Of a stretch of DNA of 64,000 nucleotides, positions 25,001 to 36,514 are shown in pieces. The first letter of the stretch is position 1. Every line of letters starts with the position of its first letter. The notes under the pieces are model-generated. The model saw only the letters and a program-made list of their open reading frames with translations, made no database searches and had not been told where the DNA came from. A program made the position numbers and the translations under genes. Origin of the DNA: Patiria pectinifera (lineage: Eukaryota; Echinodermata; Asteroidea; Valvatida; Asterinidae); contig CM057147.1 of NCBI GenBank assembly GCA_029964075.1, positions 17,071,513-17,135,512 of the forward strand. The letters run 5' to 3'.

Positions 25001-28000
25001 TTGTTTGAGAGACACTCTAAAAAAAAAAAAAAAAATCTCTTCTATTTTCTTTTTGTTTTTGTTTCAGTAGCCCAGCTAGATAGTGAAAAAAAAGAGTTAA
25101 GGTCAAACCCTGCATACGCTGTAAATGGCTATTTTTGGTGTTCCATCGCAGCACTGCAACACATCGTATCCCCCTACGATCGCAGCTGTGTGTGGCGTCC
25201 TGCGATCCATTTCACGAAACACCGTCGTAAGTGCACGCCGTCGTGTGAAATTTCAACTGCAATATTCCAGTCTAATTCATAATTATTCAATGAGTTTTCT
25301 ATTTACAACATTACACACATTGCCTCGGTATATAATCTCGCTTATGTTGAAATGGATGATACGACAGCGTCGCGAAGTTTGCGACGTGTTACACGTTGTT
25401 GGTGTTGTGCGCGTCGCGCGCTCAGCGCGTAGGCAACACACAAAGTCTTTGCGCTGCCCTGAAAGGTAATATTCAACATTTGCAAAAATCAAAAAACCAA
25501 TCTAGATTCAGCACTTGTAACAGAACAAAAACACACGCTCTCTTTTCCATTACTCTTGGAGAAAAACAAATTTTGGATCCATATTTTCTAGGTATGCAAT
25601 AATGAATTTACACATTGACGAAACACGTCACAGTGACTATTAGATCACTCAATGATCAATGTGGCCAAAATAAAAAAAGACCATGTTTCCGTAACCTGAC
25701 CGGGCCTGAAAAAAAAAACGTAGTCTAAGTATCACCGGTTATCCACGGAGCCACGTCTCCTGTCTAGCATGCGTGATGTCATTTTCATTCCGTAATCAGG
25801 ACTAAGATTGTGATTGGTTAATTTCGATGCCGCGTTTTTGTAACAACCTGTACAAAGATGCTACTCATCGTGGGGTGATGTTTACGCACGCAGGGAGCTC
25901 AAATTACGCGTGTATACATTGTAGAAGGCGATGCTGATTGGTCAGTTTCTCAAGGTCTAGCTGCATAATTAATCGCCGAATCTGTTTACATATAGAAGAC
26001 CATGGTCAGCTTCGCCAGGGCCAGTGTCTATAGCATACACACTTAAAGGGAATGTACATCATTGGCTTGTGCTGTAATTTTCAGAAACGAACTATTTGGG
26101 GGGTTAGTATAATAGATCAAATATTGTTACACCGACATGTTTGAGGTTTTGTGTTCGAAAATGCTGGAAAAAACAAGAAAAACAAAAATGTTCAAGTAGT
26201 CTGGTTCCCTGACTCCACTAAAGATGAAAAGGATAAAAAATGCCAGAAATTTATAAAGTAAGGGAACCAGTCTAGCTGGCCTGCACCCGTTCATGAACAT
26301 GGAACCAATAGCAAACAAAATTTGGACTGAAAAAAAAATGGTAAATTTGGAGCACAGAGCAGTAGTTGAAAAATAGTTAGGTTTTTCCAACGGTGGTCGG
26401 CCGACCACCGTTGGAAATGTATACAAAAATACCATTTTTCTTGAAAATGACTTCACACCAGGTGCCATAATTTTACAGGATGCTTTAGACTGTCATTTAC
26501 CAACATCCTAGTGAGGTATTTCGTAACAACTTGGTAGTTTTATTTTTCGATGTTTGCAAATGTTGTATTTTCCCTTTAAAAAAAAATGTGGGTATGCTAG
26601 GGTGTACATTATACTTTATATTTGTTTTTTGTTTTAGAATCGAATTTTTTTATTTTTATTCAATTATGTGTATTTTTTTAAGAAATGAAAAAAATATCCC
26701 AACTTAAAGTCTTAAATACTTGTATGCCAAAAAAATTTACCTTGATTGTATTGACAAGTACATGTACATGTACGTGTACTTGCCCACTTATCCTCCAATT
26801 TGCACACATATGTATTCTTTACCAAATAATACATTAAATATAAGAAAGAAAGAAATAAAAATACCTACCTACCGACCCTTTTTGGGGTAATGTTACCGGA
26901 AACACAACATTATTTTTGGGGGGCCTAATGAACAGCGTACATAATTACAGGTGCGTTGCTGTCAGTTCAATTTGAGTGCCAGAGTTGAGTGCCGACCTTG
27001 TGCCCGAATAATTAATGAGTTCATTCATGTCTTTTTAAATGCAGTCATTTCTATTCCCAATCTCACCACATTTCCTGTATGGAAGGCCTACCCACAGGAC
27101 TACATACATTTTGTACATGTAGTACATGTACATGTATAACTATGACACAATAGACACATTTGCATACATAGAGCATTCAACGAGACTTAGCCTACTGCAT
27201 TCGGACCGTATTGAATCAATATTCTTTAAAGGGCGTACTTCCTTCTACATGTATTTGGGCAACAAAGGGTTCAACTGCACAATTTCAAGGTATTGTACCT
27301 ATCAAATTTATTATAATTTTTTTTTAAAAAAACCAAAGAACCACAGTTTTCTTTACACTATTCTTACAACTGATATTACTTAGGGTAATATTTACATTTG
27401 AGGTGTCTGCAAAAAAAAAACCCCACACATATTTGAATTTTCGGAAAGCCAATGATGACAAGCCAAAAAACAATTCTTTCTGAATTTCTTGGGGATTTTC
27501 ATTTTAAATTTTAAATATCGCATAAAAAATATATAATAAATTTTAAATATCGCATTAATTTAAGTAGGAACTTTCATACCATTAAAATTTCAACAAGTTG
27601 TTGAAAATGATAACTTTAAGAACAGTGCCCCTTTAAATATTAAAAGGAGGAAACGCATGTATGGATATCATTATATGTCAGTGTGTAGACAGATGGTCAG
27701 GGGCACTGAACAAATCAAGCTAATTGTCAATCGCTGTCTGAGTAATGTAACAAAATAGGGCATCACAGTTACAAATGCAAATTAAGCACAAACAATCGAC
27801 TATCGTTAATACAAACTCAGCCAGACCTAGCCAAAATGGTTGTTATGTATGTATACATGTACCGGTATATGAGAATTTTGTATTAAGATGAGTGTCTGTC
27901 CCATTGTTGTGCACATGAATGCACCGTCGGGACCAAGGCCTTACATGTACATGCTTGTTCACTGTAACCAGAATTTTTATTAATAGAGGTTGTATTATTA

Positions 28001-31000
28001 TTAACGAGAGTTGACTGTATGTAAGTGTACATAAGAAAGTGAATGTTTAATGTGTAATGTACATGTACATGTAACGCACACGTACATAAAAATACTGTAA
28101 ACTATTTTTAAAGTTATCCCGTGAACGCGAGTGCAACATGGAAAAATGTAGTGCGTCTGTGTCCTTCAGCCTCGTGGTATGTGGGACACAGACGCACTAC
28201 ATTTTCCGTGTTCCACGAACGTGAACGTGCTAACGAATTTATCTTCAAGCAAACTTGACGCACAGTTAAGATGGAACACACACGTTGTACAAAAAAACCC
28301 ACAGCGGTTATCCTATTGCAAGTGCGCGTGCTGCGTGTTGTACAGAATGGCGCTCGCAATTCAAAACCCGGGTCAAAACATATCTGTTCAATTTGTATAA
28401 TTGTTGATTTCATGAGAGCGCATAGGGACCTCACGGTGATATGCGCTATATAAGAATGGTTTTTATTATTATTATTTATCTTAGAAAAGCGCAATACGCG
28501 GAGTGCGGTATGGACCATGGCCGCGCTACATAGTTATAAGTAGCACGGCTTGTTTCCATGGATCGACCAATCAGGATCGAGGATTCAAGTTTACTTGAAG
28601 ATAATAAATTATATATTTCAAAATTTTTCCAATCATCACAAAACTGTTGTCAAAATTTAGTTAGTTTGGGAGAGCGAGGGTCATTGACAAGCTTAAGAAA
28701 CGAAGTAAAAAACAAAACGGGCTCCGTGACCAAGTACTCCCTCAGCGGTGCGAAATGGAGAGTTCAAGGAGACCGGAGAGTGACGCACTGCTTACAACAC
28801 CCGATGCTCACGCGACGACGCTATGGTTTTATATATATTGAGAATAGAATTGGTTGTGCGTACCTCGCGCCATACGCTCGCGAACCAGTACAAACAGGCG
28901 GTGTGTCCCCCGCTGGCACTCTTAAATCAAATTAAATCGTAATTAAATCTGTGCAGTTTTCCGGGTAATTTCAAATTATCCTAGCTGGTTTTTAAAAGGA
29001 CAAACAGTACCGCATTAAGTGCTTTATACATGCATACATTTGTACACATGCATGTATTCACACACAATGTATACAGTACATCAGCAGAGTGAAGCAACAT
29101 ACAGGGTGAGTCCAAAAAAGCGGAACCCAAACCCCAAAAATTATATTTCATATTTTAAAAAAATATGTACATGTAGCACCAAACATAATAATGACTGGAA
29201 AGCCAAATTCATAAGCTACTTTTACATGAAAAAAAAAATACTGAAATTGCTCAATCTGTTCAAAGAATATCACCATTTAAACGCAATGACCCTAAAACCT
29301 CTTTCGTCCAAAAATGCGATTTCAAGAATCGTCGTCACAATTGTCATCACCAGCGAAAAAACCTCAGTTGAAAAGTTAAAAATATTCAACAAATTTTTTT
29401 TGAAGGCCCGTCTTTTAAAAAAGTGTTGTTAATCAAGATATTGTACATTCAGTTATTGGCAGTTGTTGAAACAAGTATTCTGTGTCATTTTCTTTGTTGT
29501 TCCAAACAATCAGAATACACAATAAACTGGGTTTTTTGTTGTTGGACGAAACAGGTTTTAGGGTCATTTTGTTTAAATGGTGATATCCTTTGAATGGATT
29601 GAGCAATTTCAGTAATTTTTCCATCTAAAAGTAGCTTATGAAATTGGCTTTCCAGTCATTACATTGTATTATGTTTGGTGCTACATATTTTTTCTAAACA
29701 TGAAACATAATTTTGGGGGTTTGGGTTCCGCTTTTTTTTTACTCAACCTGTACAAAATATACATTCAACATACACTGTACATGTATACATGTACATTACA
29801 TTGTATGTAAATCCTTGATTAAATGTTCCATATCATTAACACAGCTAAAGGCAGCCGGTAGCAGCAAGATTAAATTGAGTAATAATTATATGGAGTAGGC
29901 TAGTAGCATACCGGTATATATCAGGCAATCACGGTCAGGGAAGGGCTGATCAAAGTCCACGGCTGCAGACAAAAATATATGCGACCAGCTCGGACCGAAA
30001 GGGGACCTGAGTCATATGCACCATGTGAGGGACCATTTGATTCAGAGAGGATGAAATCTTTAATAAGAAATTGTTAAAAAATGTAGATTTTTTTTATCCT
30101 TTGATAGGATTATTTTCCGATTCAAATACACACTTATGATGAAAATACATTGTATAACTGGGAAATACAGTAGGATAAAAATTTTAAAATGACAGTTTTT
30201 GCATACCTCAGTTGCTTACAATGATCAGTTGAGTTAACTTACAATGTAGGTGTTCATTTTCGCATCATGAATGTCTTCGAATAACATACATTTTTACAAA
30301 GTTGAACAAAGAAATTGACTGGAGCGGGGCTTGAACCTGCGACCTCCGGATTGCCGTTCCGGTGCTCTACCAACTGAGCTATCCAGCCCTACATGTATGT
30401 TGGCGGTTCCCCAAATTGTCAATTTCTCTTCTCAAGTGACGCCCCCTGAGCAAGAATATTAACAAACTGGGGAACCGCCAACCTAGGGCTGGACAGCTCG
30501 GTAGAGCACTAGAACGGCAATCCGGAGGTCGCAGGTTCAAGCTCTGCTCCAGTCAATTTCTTTGTTTAACTTTGAATAAAAAATATTATAATGCACCTAG
30601 TCAGTTTCCTGTGTGGTTTACTTCCAAATCATGTAATGATAATAAATAATAATACCGGAGTCTTATTCCGCGCACGTATCTACCAATAATTAGGCACTCA
30701 AGGCGCTGGAAATTATGTATTATTAAAGACAGATAAATGAGGTTTATGAGAAATATGAGAGTCATTATACAGCACTTTTAAGGGTTTACAAGGTGCTGCG
30801 GCGCATATTGCAGCCACTGCCAGAAACACCGGGACAAACCCCTTCTCTATATAAATTTATAGATAATTTTTGGTCTAAGTGTAGATTTCTGACCATGATA
30901 CGTGAACATCTTTGAAAAAAAATACTAGATTTTTTGTTTGTTTGTAGGATACTGTGTAACTCTGCGCCCTTCACCAAAACCACAAGCATGCTCGGTTAAG

Positions 31001-34000
31001 ACTTGAACCATGACCCCGCTGCTCTGACCTCAATTGTTGAACTTTGCAGTTTTGGTTGCCATACATGTATCTCACACTGCAAAAGTCCAAGGGGACCCGT
31101 ACGTGCTATTTTCCTTTGAGTATGACCACTTCATTTGACTATGATTGCAACACTGGTAATTACATCCCCCCAATAAAAAAACCCACAACTTAAAACTTGC
31201 ACAAATGAGCATTAGAGGTTCATATTCGACTGTCCCTATTATCGTAAGAGTGGGGAAAGCAGCAAAGAATTTTTTTCATTTGGCTTCACTGTCTGATGCT
31301 AAATATGAAAAAAAAAAACCTCAACCTTAAATTTGAATTTCAAGAGAGTTCAAACTAGCTTGGGAATACTGAATACCTCCCCTTTGCCTTATGAAAACTA
31401 ACCTTCACCTTACCAATTCCATCAAAATCCATCCCCCGACTTTGGGGGATTTTGGCGGACATGGTCCTGCAGACTCCTGCTGGTTTGACTAAATTTTGAT
31501 GGAGTGTGACAGACTTGGGCCAGGAGGGCTGAAGCACTGCCAGTGCTGGTGGAATCTGATGGATTTGGTCAATCAGCATTGGAAGTATTGCTATTGTCAT
31601 TTAAGCCATGTGTGCCAAATCCATCAAAATCCACCAAAATCTACCAGCAATCTGATGGATTTGGTCAATCAGCATTGAAAGTATTGCTATTGTCATTTAA
31701 GCCATGTGTACCAAATCCATCAAAATCCACCAAAATCCACCAAATCCACCAGCAATCTGATGGATTTGGTCAATCAGCATTGGAAGTATTGCTATTGTCA
31801 TTTAAGCCATGTGTACCAAATCCATCAAAATCCACCAAAATCCACCAGCAACAGTGAGTGCATTTCAACGGATTTTGTCCTGAAGCATTATGTGAAGCAG
31901 AGTTTAGGCCAAAAAAAAAAAAGTCTCCGGTTTCTGGTATGCGCGCGCGTCGCCGTAGCCATGCGCGTCGGCAAAATGAAAAAGGTTTTTTTTCAATACA
32001 AGATGATGTTTCAAAACCGCCAAACTCACTGGTTTGACTGGAATTCTGCTGCTGCACAATTTTAACGTGTTTTTAGAAGAGGTTATGATCGAGAATAAGA
32101 TTTATGTGGCCTCTCTGGACTCCCATATATTTGCACTAAGTTTAGTCGGGCACCATTTGCAGTCATCAGCCGACATTTGAAGCCAAAAAAAAAAAAAAAA
32201 AAAACAGGTAAAAAAAAAAGAAAGCCGCGTCGCCGCACCACTTTTGGGGCAAGCTCCATACCAGAAACCGGAGACTTTTTTTTTTGGCCTTAATAGCGAT
32301 GGATCTTGGCGGACATGGGCTTCTACTTAGTAAAAGTAAGTAGGGAGTTAGCTAAGGACATTTTTTTTTTGATTCAGAAAATTTACTAAAGTTGGCCTGT
32401 ATATTTTTCAACCTCCTAAACCCTGCAAAGTCCTCCAAAATTAATCTCTTGGTGGAATTTGAAGGAACAGGAAGGGACAGGGTTACGGTTTGGCCACACA
32501 TTATGTTTTCATTTCAAGCATCAAACAATGATGGAACAAAATTGAAATTGAACGAAAGAAAAAATGTCGCCTACCTCTTCCACAGTCAATGGTAGAACGA
32601 TCCGGCTGCATACAAAATAGTAAATGATATTATGTACATTAGAATCAGAAGTTGTTAAGGTATCACATTATGATCTTTGCCAGTGATCTGATAAATATGA
32701 ATTGCCAAATACATGTACATGTATGTTACAGAGAAAGTTTCTAAATACATGCTAAAGAACGTTTTGAATATACAAACATTGAGTGGCTTCGCCTCGTGAA
32801 ATGGAAAAGTCCAGATTTACCGAGCGACAATATTCCTCCCATTTCACAATTTAAAGCCACTCAAGATTTGTTTCAACTGACATATAGATCCTTGTCATTT
32901 GATATACTTGATCTTTTACTCCAATACAAAATTGGTGGAAAATGTGTTTCTCTCTTCCAAACCACCCCTTCGCGAAAATGTTTGAACCTACCTCTGTAGC
33001 GCTGGCTCTTTGGAACAATACGCGCTACGCGCAACGCTGAATGCGCACACCAGCATGCATTTGCACACAAATACCGCGTTATGGAACAAGCATCAATCCT
33101 AACTGTTCAATACTATTTCCCATTCCCCATGGACGAACAGGACTTTTGTAGGAAAATTACAACTGCGTGTTCAACACCATCACACTGTGAACATCTAATA
33201 AAAGAAAAACGGTGCATTAACAATGAGCATCCATTGTTAGTGCAACGTTTCACTTGTTAGATGTTCACTTCACAGACAGGTGTGAGTGCGAGCAGTGTGC
33301 AAACTGTTCTAAACACGCATGCGTGTTGCTCGAAATTTCTTCAAAATATGGCGCAGCCGATGTGCGTCATGACCATTTGACGCTCAAAATGCCGATGTAC
33401 GTTCATGTAACAATCTATAGGAAGTGAGACAGGTCTATTCTGCTCGGAAAAAAAATTGTGCCAATTTTAAACTAAACTTTCACATTAAATTTCCTTTTGT
33501 TAAAAAATTTGTATTTTTTACAGGGTTCTTCCTAGTTCCATTTGTTCCCAAAATGACTACATGTAAAATGAAAGTTGACAAAAATTGCCGGCTTTTAATT
33601 AAAAACTTGGATCACGTTTGTAAACACATGTGCATTCCAAATGATAATAGGGAGTCGGGAACTAGCGCAGCTTTTATGGCGGATACCAGTTCAAGCTGGT
33701 TCCCGATTCCCTTTTACAGTTCGAAATGCACTTGTGTTTACAAACGTGACTCATTATCATAATCGATGCATCGCGCGCGCTCGGTAACGGAATCGCACTC
33801 GGGATACGGGGACCATCGAATGTACGCTGGGCATGTAGAAGAAATTGCGTCGTTCAAACATTAAACATGATCGGAAATTTAACGTGTTCAAGATCGCGAG
33901 GGGAGCTCTCCGAAATGAACGGAAAATTTCACTTTTTTTCCGGATCGTAAGTAAACTTCAGTACAACCATCTTAATTATCGATGTCTACTTGTACCTCAG

Positions 34001-34987
34001 GTGGCATATCTAGTAATTTGGAGGCCGTTTTGAAGGTGAAATCTGATTTGTTGGAAAATGTTGGTTTTTGGACGGTGTTGTCCAGCTCGCGGTATTAGCT
34101 TGGACCCTACTATTTCCAGACCATGTCCAAATGTTAAAAAAGGCGATAAGTTGGGTCCAAGTTACTCGGACTAGGCCTATATAAGATTTTCCGAACGTTT
34201 ACAAAACTTTTTTTGAGGGTGATTTTCATAAGAAATCAATGTAGCCCTAGGGGCCTACCACAAATAATTGCACATTTTAGAACAAGCATTTTCACGATAA
34301 TATGCACCATCTTGTTCACGGGGCAAAAAGAACATGCGTTGCTAGATGCGAGTGCATTTTATAATGAACACATGGTTGACTTGAAAGCGCAAAAGTTTCC
34401 AATTGATGACGCATAAACGTAAACAGCAACGCCTGTAAATTTGCCCCATAAGCAAGATGGCGCATATTACCATGAAAGTGCTTATTTTGCACGTTAATTT
34501 TCATATTCAAGAGGTCCAGAAGCGCGCCACTAGGGGCGACTTTTTCAGGCTCCATTCCTGATGGGGGAAAAGTATTTTTCATTTTAATTGAACTTGGTTT
34601 GCCATAAAATCAAAATCAGGCATGTCACAAACATGACAAATTTGTTTACATTACTTTAACATGATTAGCATGATTAGAAATAAGATAATTTCTCTTATCT
34701 CAATATATCTGTTTCTGCCTTTGTTTACGTCTTTGCAAATACCATGACTCATAAGCCAAGGGATTCACGCAGCGCAGTGTCATGAGTGTGGAGGCGCAGG
34801 CAACGCAATCGTGTTGCGGTGATCTTCCCATAAATTTCATGCACTTTCTTATGACAACGTGCGTGGAATTTTTTTTACATCGATTTTGCCTCAGAATTAT
34901 CCCTAGATCGTTAAATTCTTTTAATGTAATACAAACATGACGGTTTACAAACGATCTATATACTCACAATTCTCTTCTTATAACCAT
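19009..34987 (-). CDS. PITPNB: Class I phosphatidylinositol transfer protein
   Basis: Ten coding exons, all GT-AG and in phase: 34987-34968, 32605-32575, 24826-24678, 24278-24179, 23262-23182, 22333-22253, 21855-21775, 21063-20968, 19865-19743 and 19050-19009 (TGA). They give 267 aa, against 270-271 in mammals. The tiny first exon encodes MVIRREF, like MVLIKEF of PITP-beta. The protein moves PI and PC between membranes and supplies Golgi PI kinases. Family landmarks are present: [21 protein letters not shown] (Thr and Lys of the inositol pocket), [17 protein letters not shown] then Asn, [30 protein letters not shown]. The tail [14 protein letters not shown] matches the beta-like C-terminal helix. 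The membrane-docking Trp-Trp pair reads Trp-Phe (IWFGLQ). It is equally related to vertebrate PITPNA and PITPNB, which arose by later duplication; PITPNB is the nearer by its end sequences. The 7.7-kb second intron is transposon-rich. Confidence 0.96.
19113..19566. mobile_element. TTTAAAGG-ended MITE in PITP last intron
   Basis: AGTCCATCATTTGTA near the left end is mirrored by TACAAATGATGGACT near the right, inside TTTAAAG/CTTTAAA ends, suggesting a TTAA-type target. It lies between the last two PITP coding exons. Confidence 0.65.
20126..20425 (+). mobile_element. tRNA-derived SINE in PITP intron
   Basis: A tRNA-like head (AGTGGCCTCGTGGTCTGGAG, then the B box GGGTTTGAGTCC at about 20202) is followed by a body with GGCACTTTGTCACTCATTGC and TTTAGCTGCTTTGCGCC, ending in an A-rich tail near 20420. 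Antisense to the host gene. Confidence 0.75.
20628..20720 (-). mobile_element. tRNA-like SINE head, minus strand
   Basis: Reading the minus strand: GTTAGCTCGATGGTCGAGTGG (A-box region) and GTGGGTTCGAGTTCGAGTCC (B-box region with a small internal repeat), with CTAGAAAGCAGGAGG between. It resembles a Ser/Leu-like tRNA head rather than a working tRNA. Confidence 0.55.
21184..21697. mobile_element. Fold-back MITE, CAGGGTGAGT ends (TA target)
   Basis: A 514-bp inverted-repeat element starting CAGGGTGAGT and ending ACTCACCCTG, flanked by TA on each side. The arms share TTCTGTCCACGGATC, AATTCATAAGC-like and ATTCAAATCACTCATG segments. It lies in the intron between PITP coding exons 7 and 8. A truncated relative is at about 36515-36865. 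Confidence 0.8.
22628..22995 (+). mobile_element. PIF/Harbinger-type MITE, copy 2
   Basis: Same body as the copy at 12124-12490, with TAA on both sides (22625-22627 and 22996-22998) and GTCTCCGGTTTCTGGTATGG at the end. It lies in the PITP intron between coding exons 5 and 6. Confidence 0.8.
26044..26580. mobile_element. Double-hairpin MITE family, copy A
   Basis: A roughly 530-bp element with TTAAAGGGAATGTACA-like and TTTCCCTTTAA ends. It carries two internal hairpins: a perfect 28-bp palindrome at 26389-26416 centred on GGTCGGCCGACC, and a stem formed by GTCTGGTTCCCTGAC and GGGAACCAG. Other copies: 37880-38355, 46415-47155, 50639-51150 and 63641-64000. It lies in PITP intron 2. Confidence 0.7.
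28127..28215. repeat. Short hairpin
   Basis: GAAAAATGTAGTGCGTCTGTGTCC at 28141-28164 is mirrored at about 28184-28207, giving a strong stem with a roughly 20-base loop in PITP intron 2. Confidence 0.55.
28240..28608. mobile_element. Inverted-end element containing a retroposon-like tail
   Basis: TTATCTTCAAGCAAACTTGA at about 28240 is mirrored by TCAAGTTTACTTGAAGATAA at about 28586. Inside, at about 28410-28470, GAGCGCATAGGGACC...GATATGCGCTATATAAGAAT followed by a TTATTA run looks like the 3' tail of a SINE or LINE. Confidence 0.5.
29102..29750. mobile_element. Fold-back MITE, CAGGGTGAGT ends, second type
   Basis: The same terminus as the 21184 element and TA on both sides (29100-29101 and 29751-29752), but a different interior. 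Arms of over 200 bp pair, for example GCGGAACCCAAACCCC with GGGTTTGGGTTCCGC, and GAATATCACCATTTAAACG with its diverged inverse. In PITP intron 2. Confidence 0.8.
30322..30391 (-). mobile_element. tRNA-like SINE, head-to-head copy (minus)
   Basis: Minus-strand match to the tRNA-like unit at 17162, with a perfect anticodon stem (CCGGA/TCCGG), loop ACGGCAA and B box GGTTCAAGC. The leader GGCGGTTCCCCA lies on its 5' side at about 30401. C at position 33 argues against a working tRNA. Confidence 0.7.
30486..30557 (+). mobile_element. tRNA-like SINE, head-to-head copy (plus)
   Basis: Plus-strand copy 100 bp from the preceding minus copy, with the same leader (AACAAACTGGGGAACCGCCA) and CAATTTCTTTG tail. 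Its D-arm is shortened. The two copies and their leaders form an inverted pair spanning about 30290-30585. Confidence 0.7.
31551..31851. repeat. Tandem repeat, three units of 96-105 bp
   Basis: The unit begins AATCTGATGGATTTGGTCAA and ends CCAAATCCATCAAAATCC, so each unit is itself a weak inverted repeat. Starts recur near 31553, 31649 and 31754; the last differs by a 9-bp step in the CCACCAAAAT part. Sequence just upstream (31410-31550) is related to 43905-44060. Confidence 0.75.
31907..32289 (-). mobile_element. PIF/Harbinger-type MITE, copy 3
   Basis: Inverted relative to copies 1 and 2, with TTA on both sides (31904-31906 and 32290-32292) and GGCC ends. An A-run lies inside at about 32185-32220. 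In PITP intron 2. Confidence 0.8.
33130..33445. repeat. Dispersed repeat also present at 45865-46075
   Basis: Matches the later copy over GTAGGAAAATTACAACTGCG, GTGCAGTGTGCAAA-like and TTGCTCGAAATTTCTTC segments. Unlike that copy it is interrupted by a hairpin at about 33184-33277. In PITP intron 1. Confidence 0.6.
33184..33277. mobile_element. Roughly 95-bp hairpin insertion
   Basis: GTGAACATCTAATAAAAG and ATTAACAATG on the left pair with CATTGTTAGTGC and GTTAGATGTTCAC on the right. The equivalent spot in the relative at about 45898 lacks it, so it looks like an insertion. Confidence 0.55.
33612..33749. mobile_element. 138-bp hairpin MITE
   Basis: TCACGTTTGTAAACACA at the left is mirrored by TGTGTTTACAAACGTGA at the right. 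Inner arms pair again (GGGAGTCGGGAAC with GTTCCCGATTCCC). In PITP intron 1. Confidence 0.7.
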
Positions 34988-36135
34988 GTTTATGGTGATC
35001 GGAATTTTTAACAGCGTGTTTCAGGAATTTCTCGGACTTTTATGGGGTGTATTCTGCGGGATGTACCGGGTATGACGTCATTGTAACCTTAAGTCACGCA
35101 GTCAGGTTCCCAGAACCGTTTACCTTGTCAATTAACCTTGGGAAGACAGGTATTATGACCAAAGTTTCCGGAAACTTAAATGGTCTCCTTTGGTTTTGTG
35201 AATTTCTATATAGGATTGCGCCGGCTACCAGCTTACTCGGTACGGCTTGCTAGTTTGAAAAACTTGTTTGTTGGTATCAAATGCCAACACTTTATTCATC
35301 AATTTAACTAAAATAACAAAATCAGAGGGCCTAACGACTCGATCAGTCAGTCCGTAGCAAGACCTTTGTCAAAGGCAAAATATTCTGATATCATTTCGGA
35401 AAGAATTTCTAAAGTTTTTCCATCCTGATTACATTCATATGTTTTTCTTCGTCCATGCTGTACAGTCATGGAGGAAGGAATTAACCTTCCTCCATGGTAC
35501 AGTTTTCTCACTCGTTTTTTCCCCCAAAAATTGAATAACACACAAGAACTTACGCACATACCTATTTTTTTTTTAAACAAAGGCTATTTTCAGTTGGTTT
35601 CCTCACCTAGATGGCACTCATCTCTATGCAATAGCTAGCTATTAGGTCATTCAATAAGTGCGCGTGGTTACCTCCCTCTAGCCTCATTACATCACCGACA
35701 TGGCACTCTAGCTTAGGTCATTCAATGAAAGCGTCATTCGTTCAAAATTTACAAGGACAACAAATCTCAGAAAACAAAATTCCAGTCAAGGTTGAACAAA
35801 CTTAAATAGACCCCAAAGCATATCCATATACATGTATTATGATTTCTTGCATTACAAAATGGAGTGTGAGCACTAGTGCTGAAAAAAAAATGACTTTCCC
35901 CCTTTTTGTTATGTTTTAAACTGCCGAGGGTTGTCACAAAAAAAGGATTATAAAGATTACTCGATTCCCTTATTTAGCCAGTTTCTAATTGAATATCACA
36001 TTGCAACTGAAACTCGCGTCTAAAAAAAAAATCCCCTAAAACCCTTGCCACCATACCCTTAAATAAAAAATAACACAAATAACAAATACTTATAAACAAG
36101 TAAATCAAAGCTTCATAATATGGTGATATTCCATA
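34988..36135. other. PITP upstream / TBCCD1 downstream intergenic
   Basis: About 1.1 kb that should contain the PITP promoter and 5' UTR, reading leftward. No TATA box stands out. CCATGGAGGAAGG-AATTAA-CCTTCCTCCATGG at 35465-35498 is a short perfect hairpin. No other gene. Confidence 0.4.
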
Positions 36136-36141
36136 TTTATT
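36136..36141 (-). terminator. Candidate polyadenylation signal, TBCCD1
   Basis: AATAAA on the minus strand about 890 bp past the TBCCD1 stop, implying a 3' UTR that includes the truncated fold-back element at 36515-36865. Positional choice only. Confidence 0.35.
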
Positions 36142-36514
36142 ACCTTTCTAAATTGTCTGCTTCATATATACATATAATGATAACCTCGGGTATGTACATT
36201 ATCATAATATTTACAAATGTTGCACACATTAATTAAAGTACTGTTCTATTATAAACAACTTCAAAATTAGTACACACCCATGCCATATCTGAGGTGTAAG
36301 AACAACACCACAAAATATTTGGTAGAAAATACTACAATTGTTGGAAACTAATGAAAACAAATTGATATTTCCACAGCAAATTCCACAGCATATAAGAATG
36401 GATGCTCAGTGCAAGAACGTTCCGCGTCCCGTTATTTAAGGCTTTGTTCAGGACACAGTAATACAATCAAACCTATCCACTCAGCACTATTTTCAATTTG
36501 TGCACAATTTGGAA

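Noticed and set aside
28558-28935. 125-residue plus-strand gene
   Set aside because: No recognised family, overlaps an inverted-end repeat, and lies in a PITP intron without splice support.
33424-33762. 112-residue gene
   Set aside because: It runs through a dispersed repeat and the hairpin MITE at 33612-33749.
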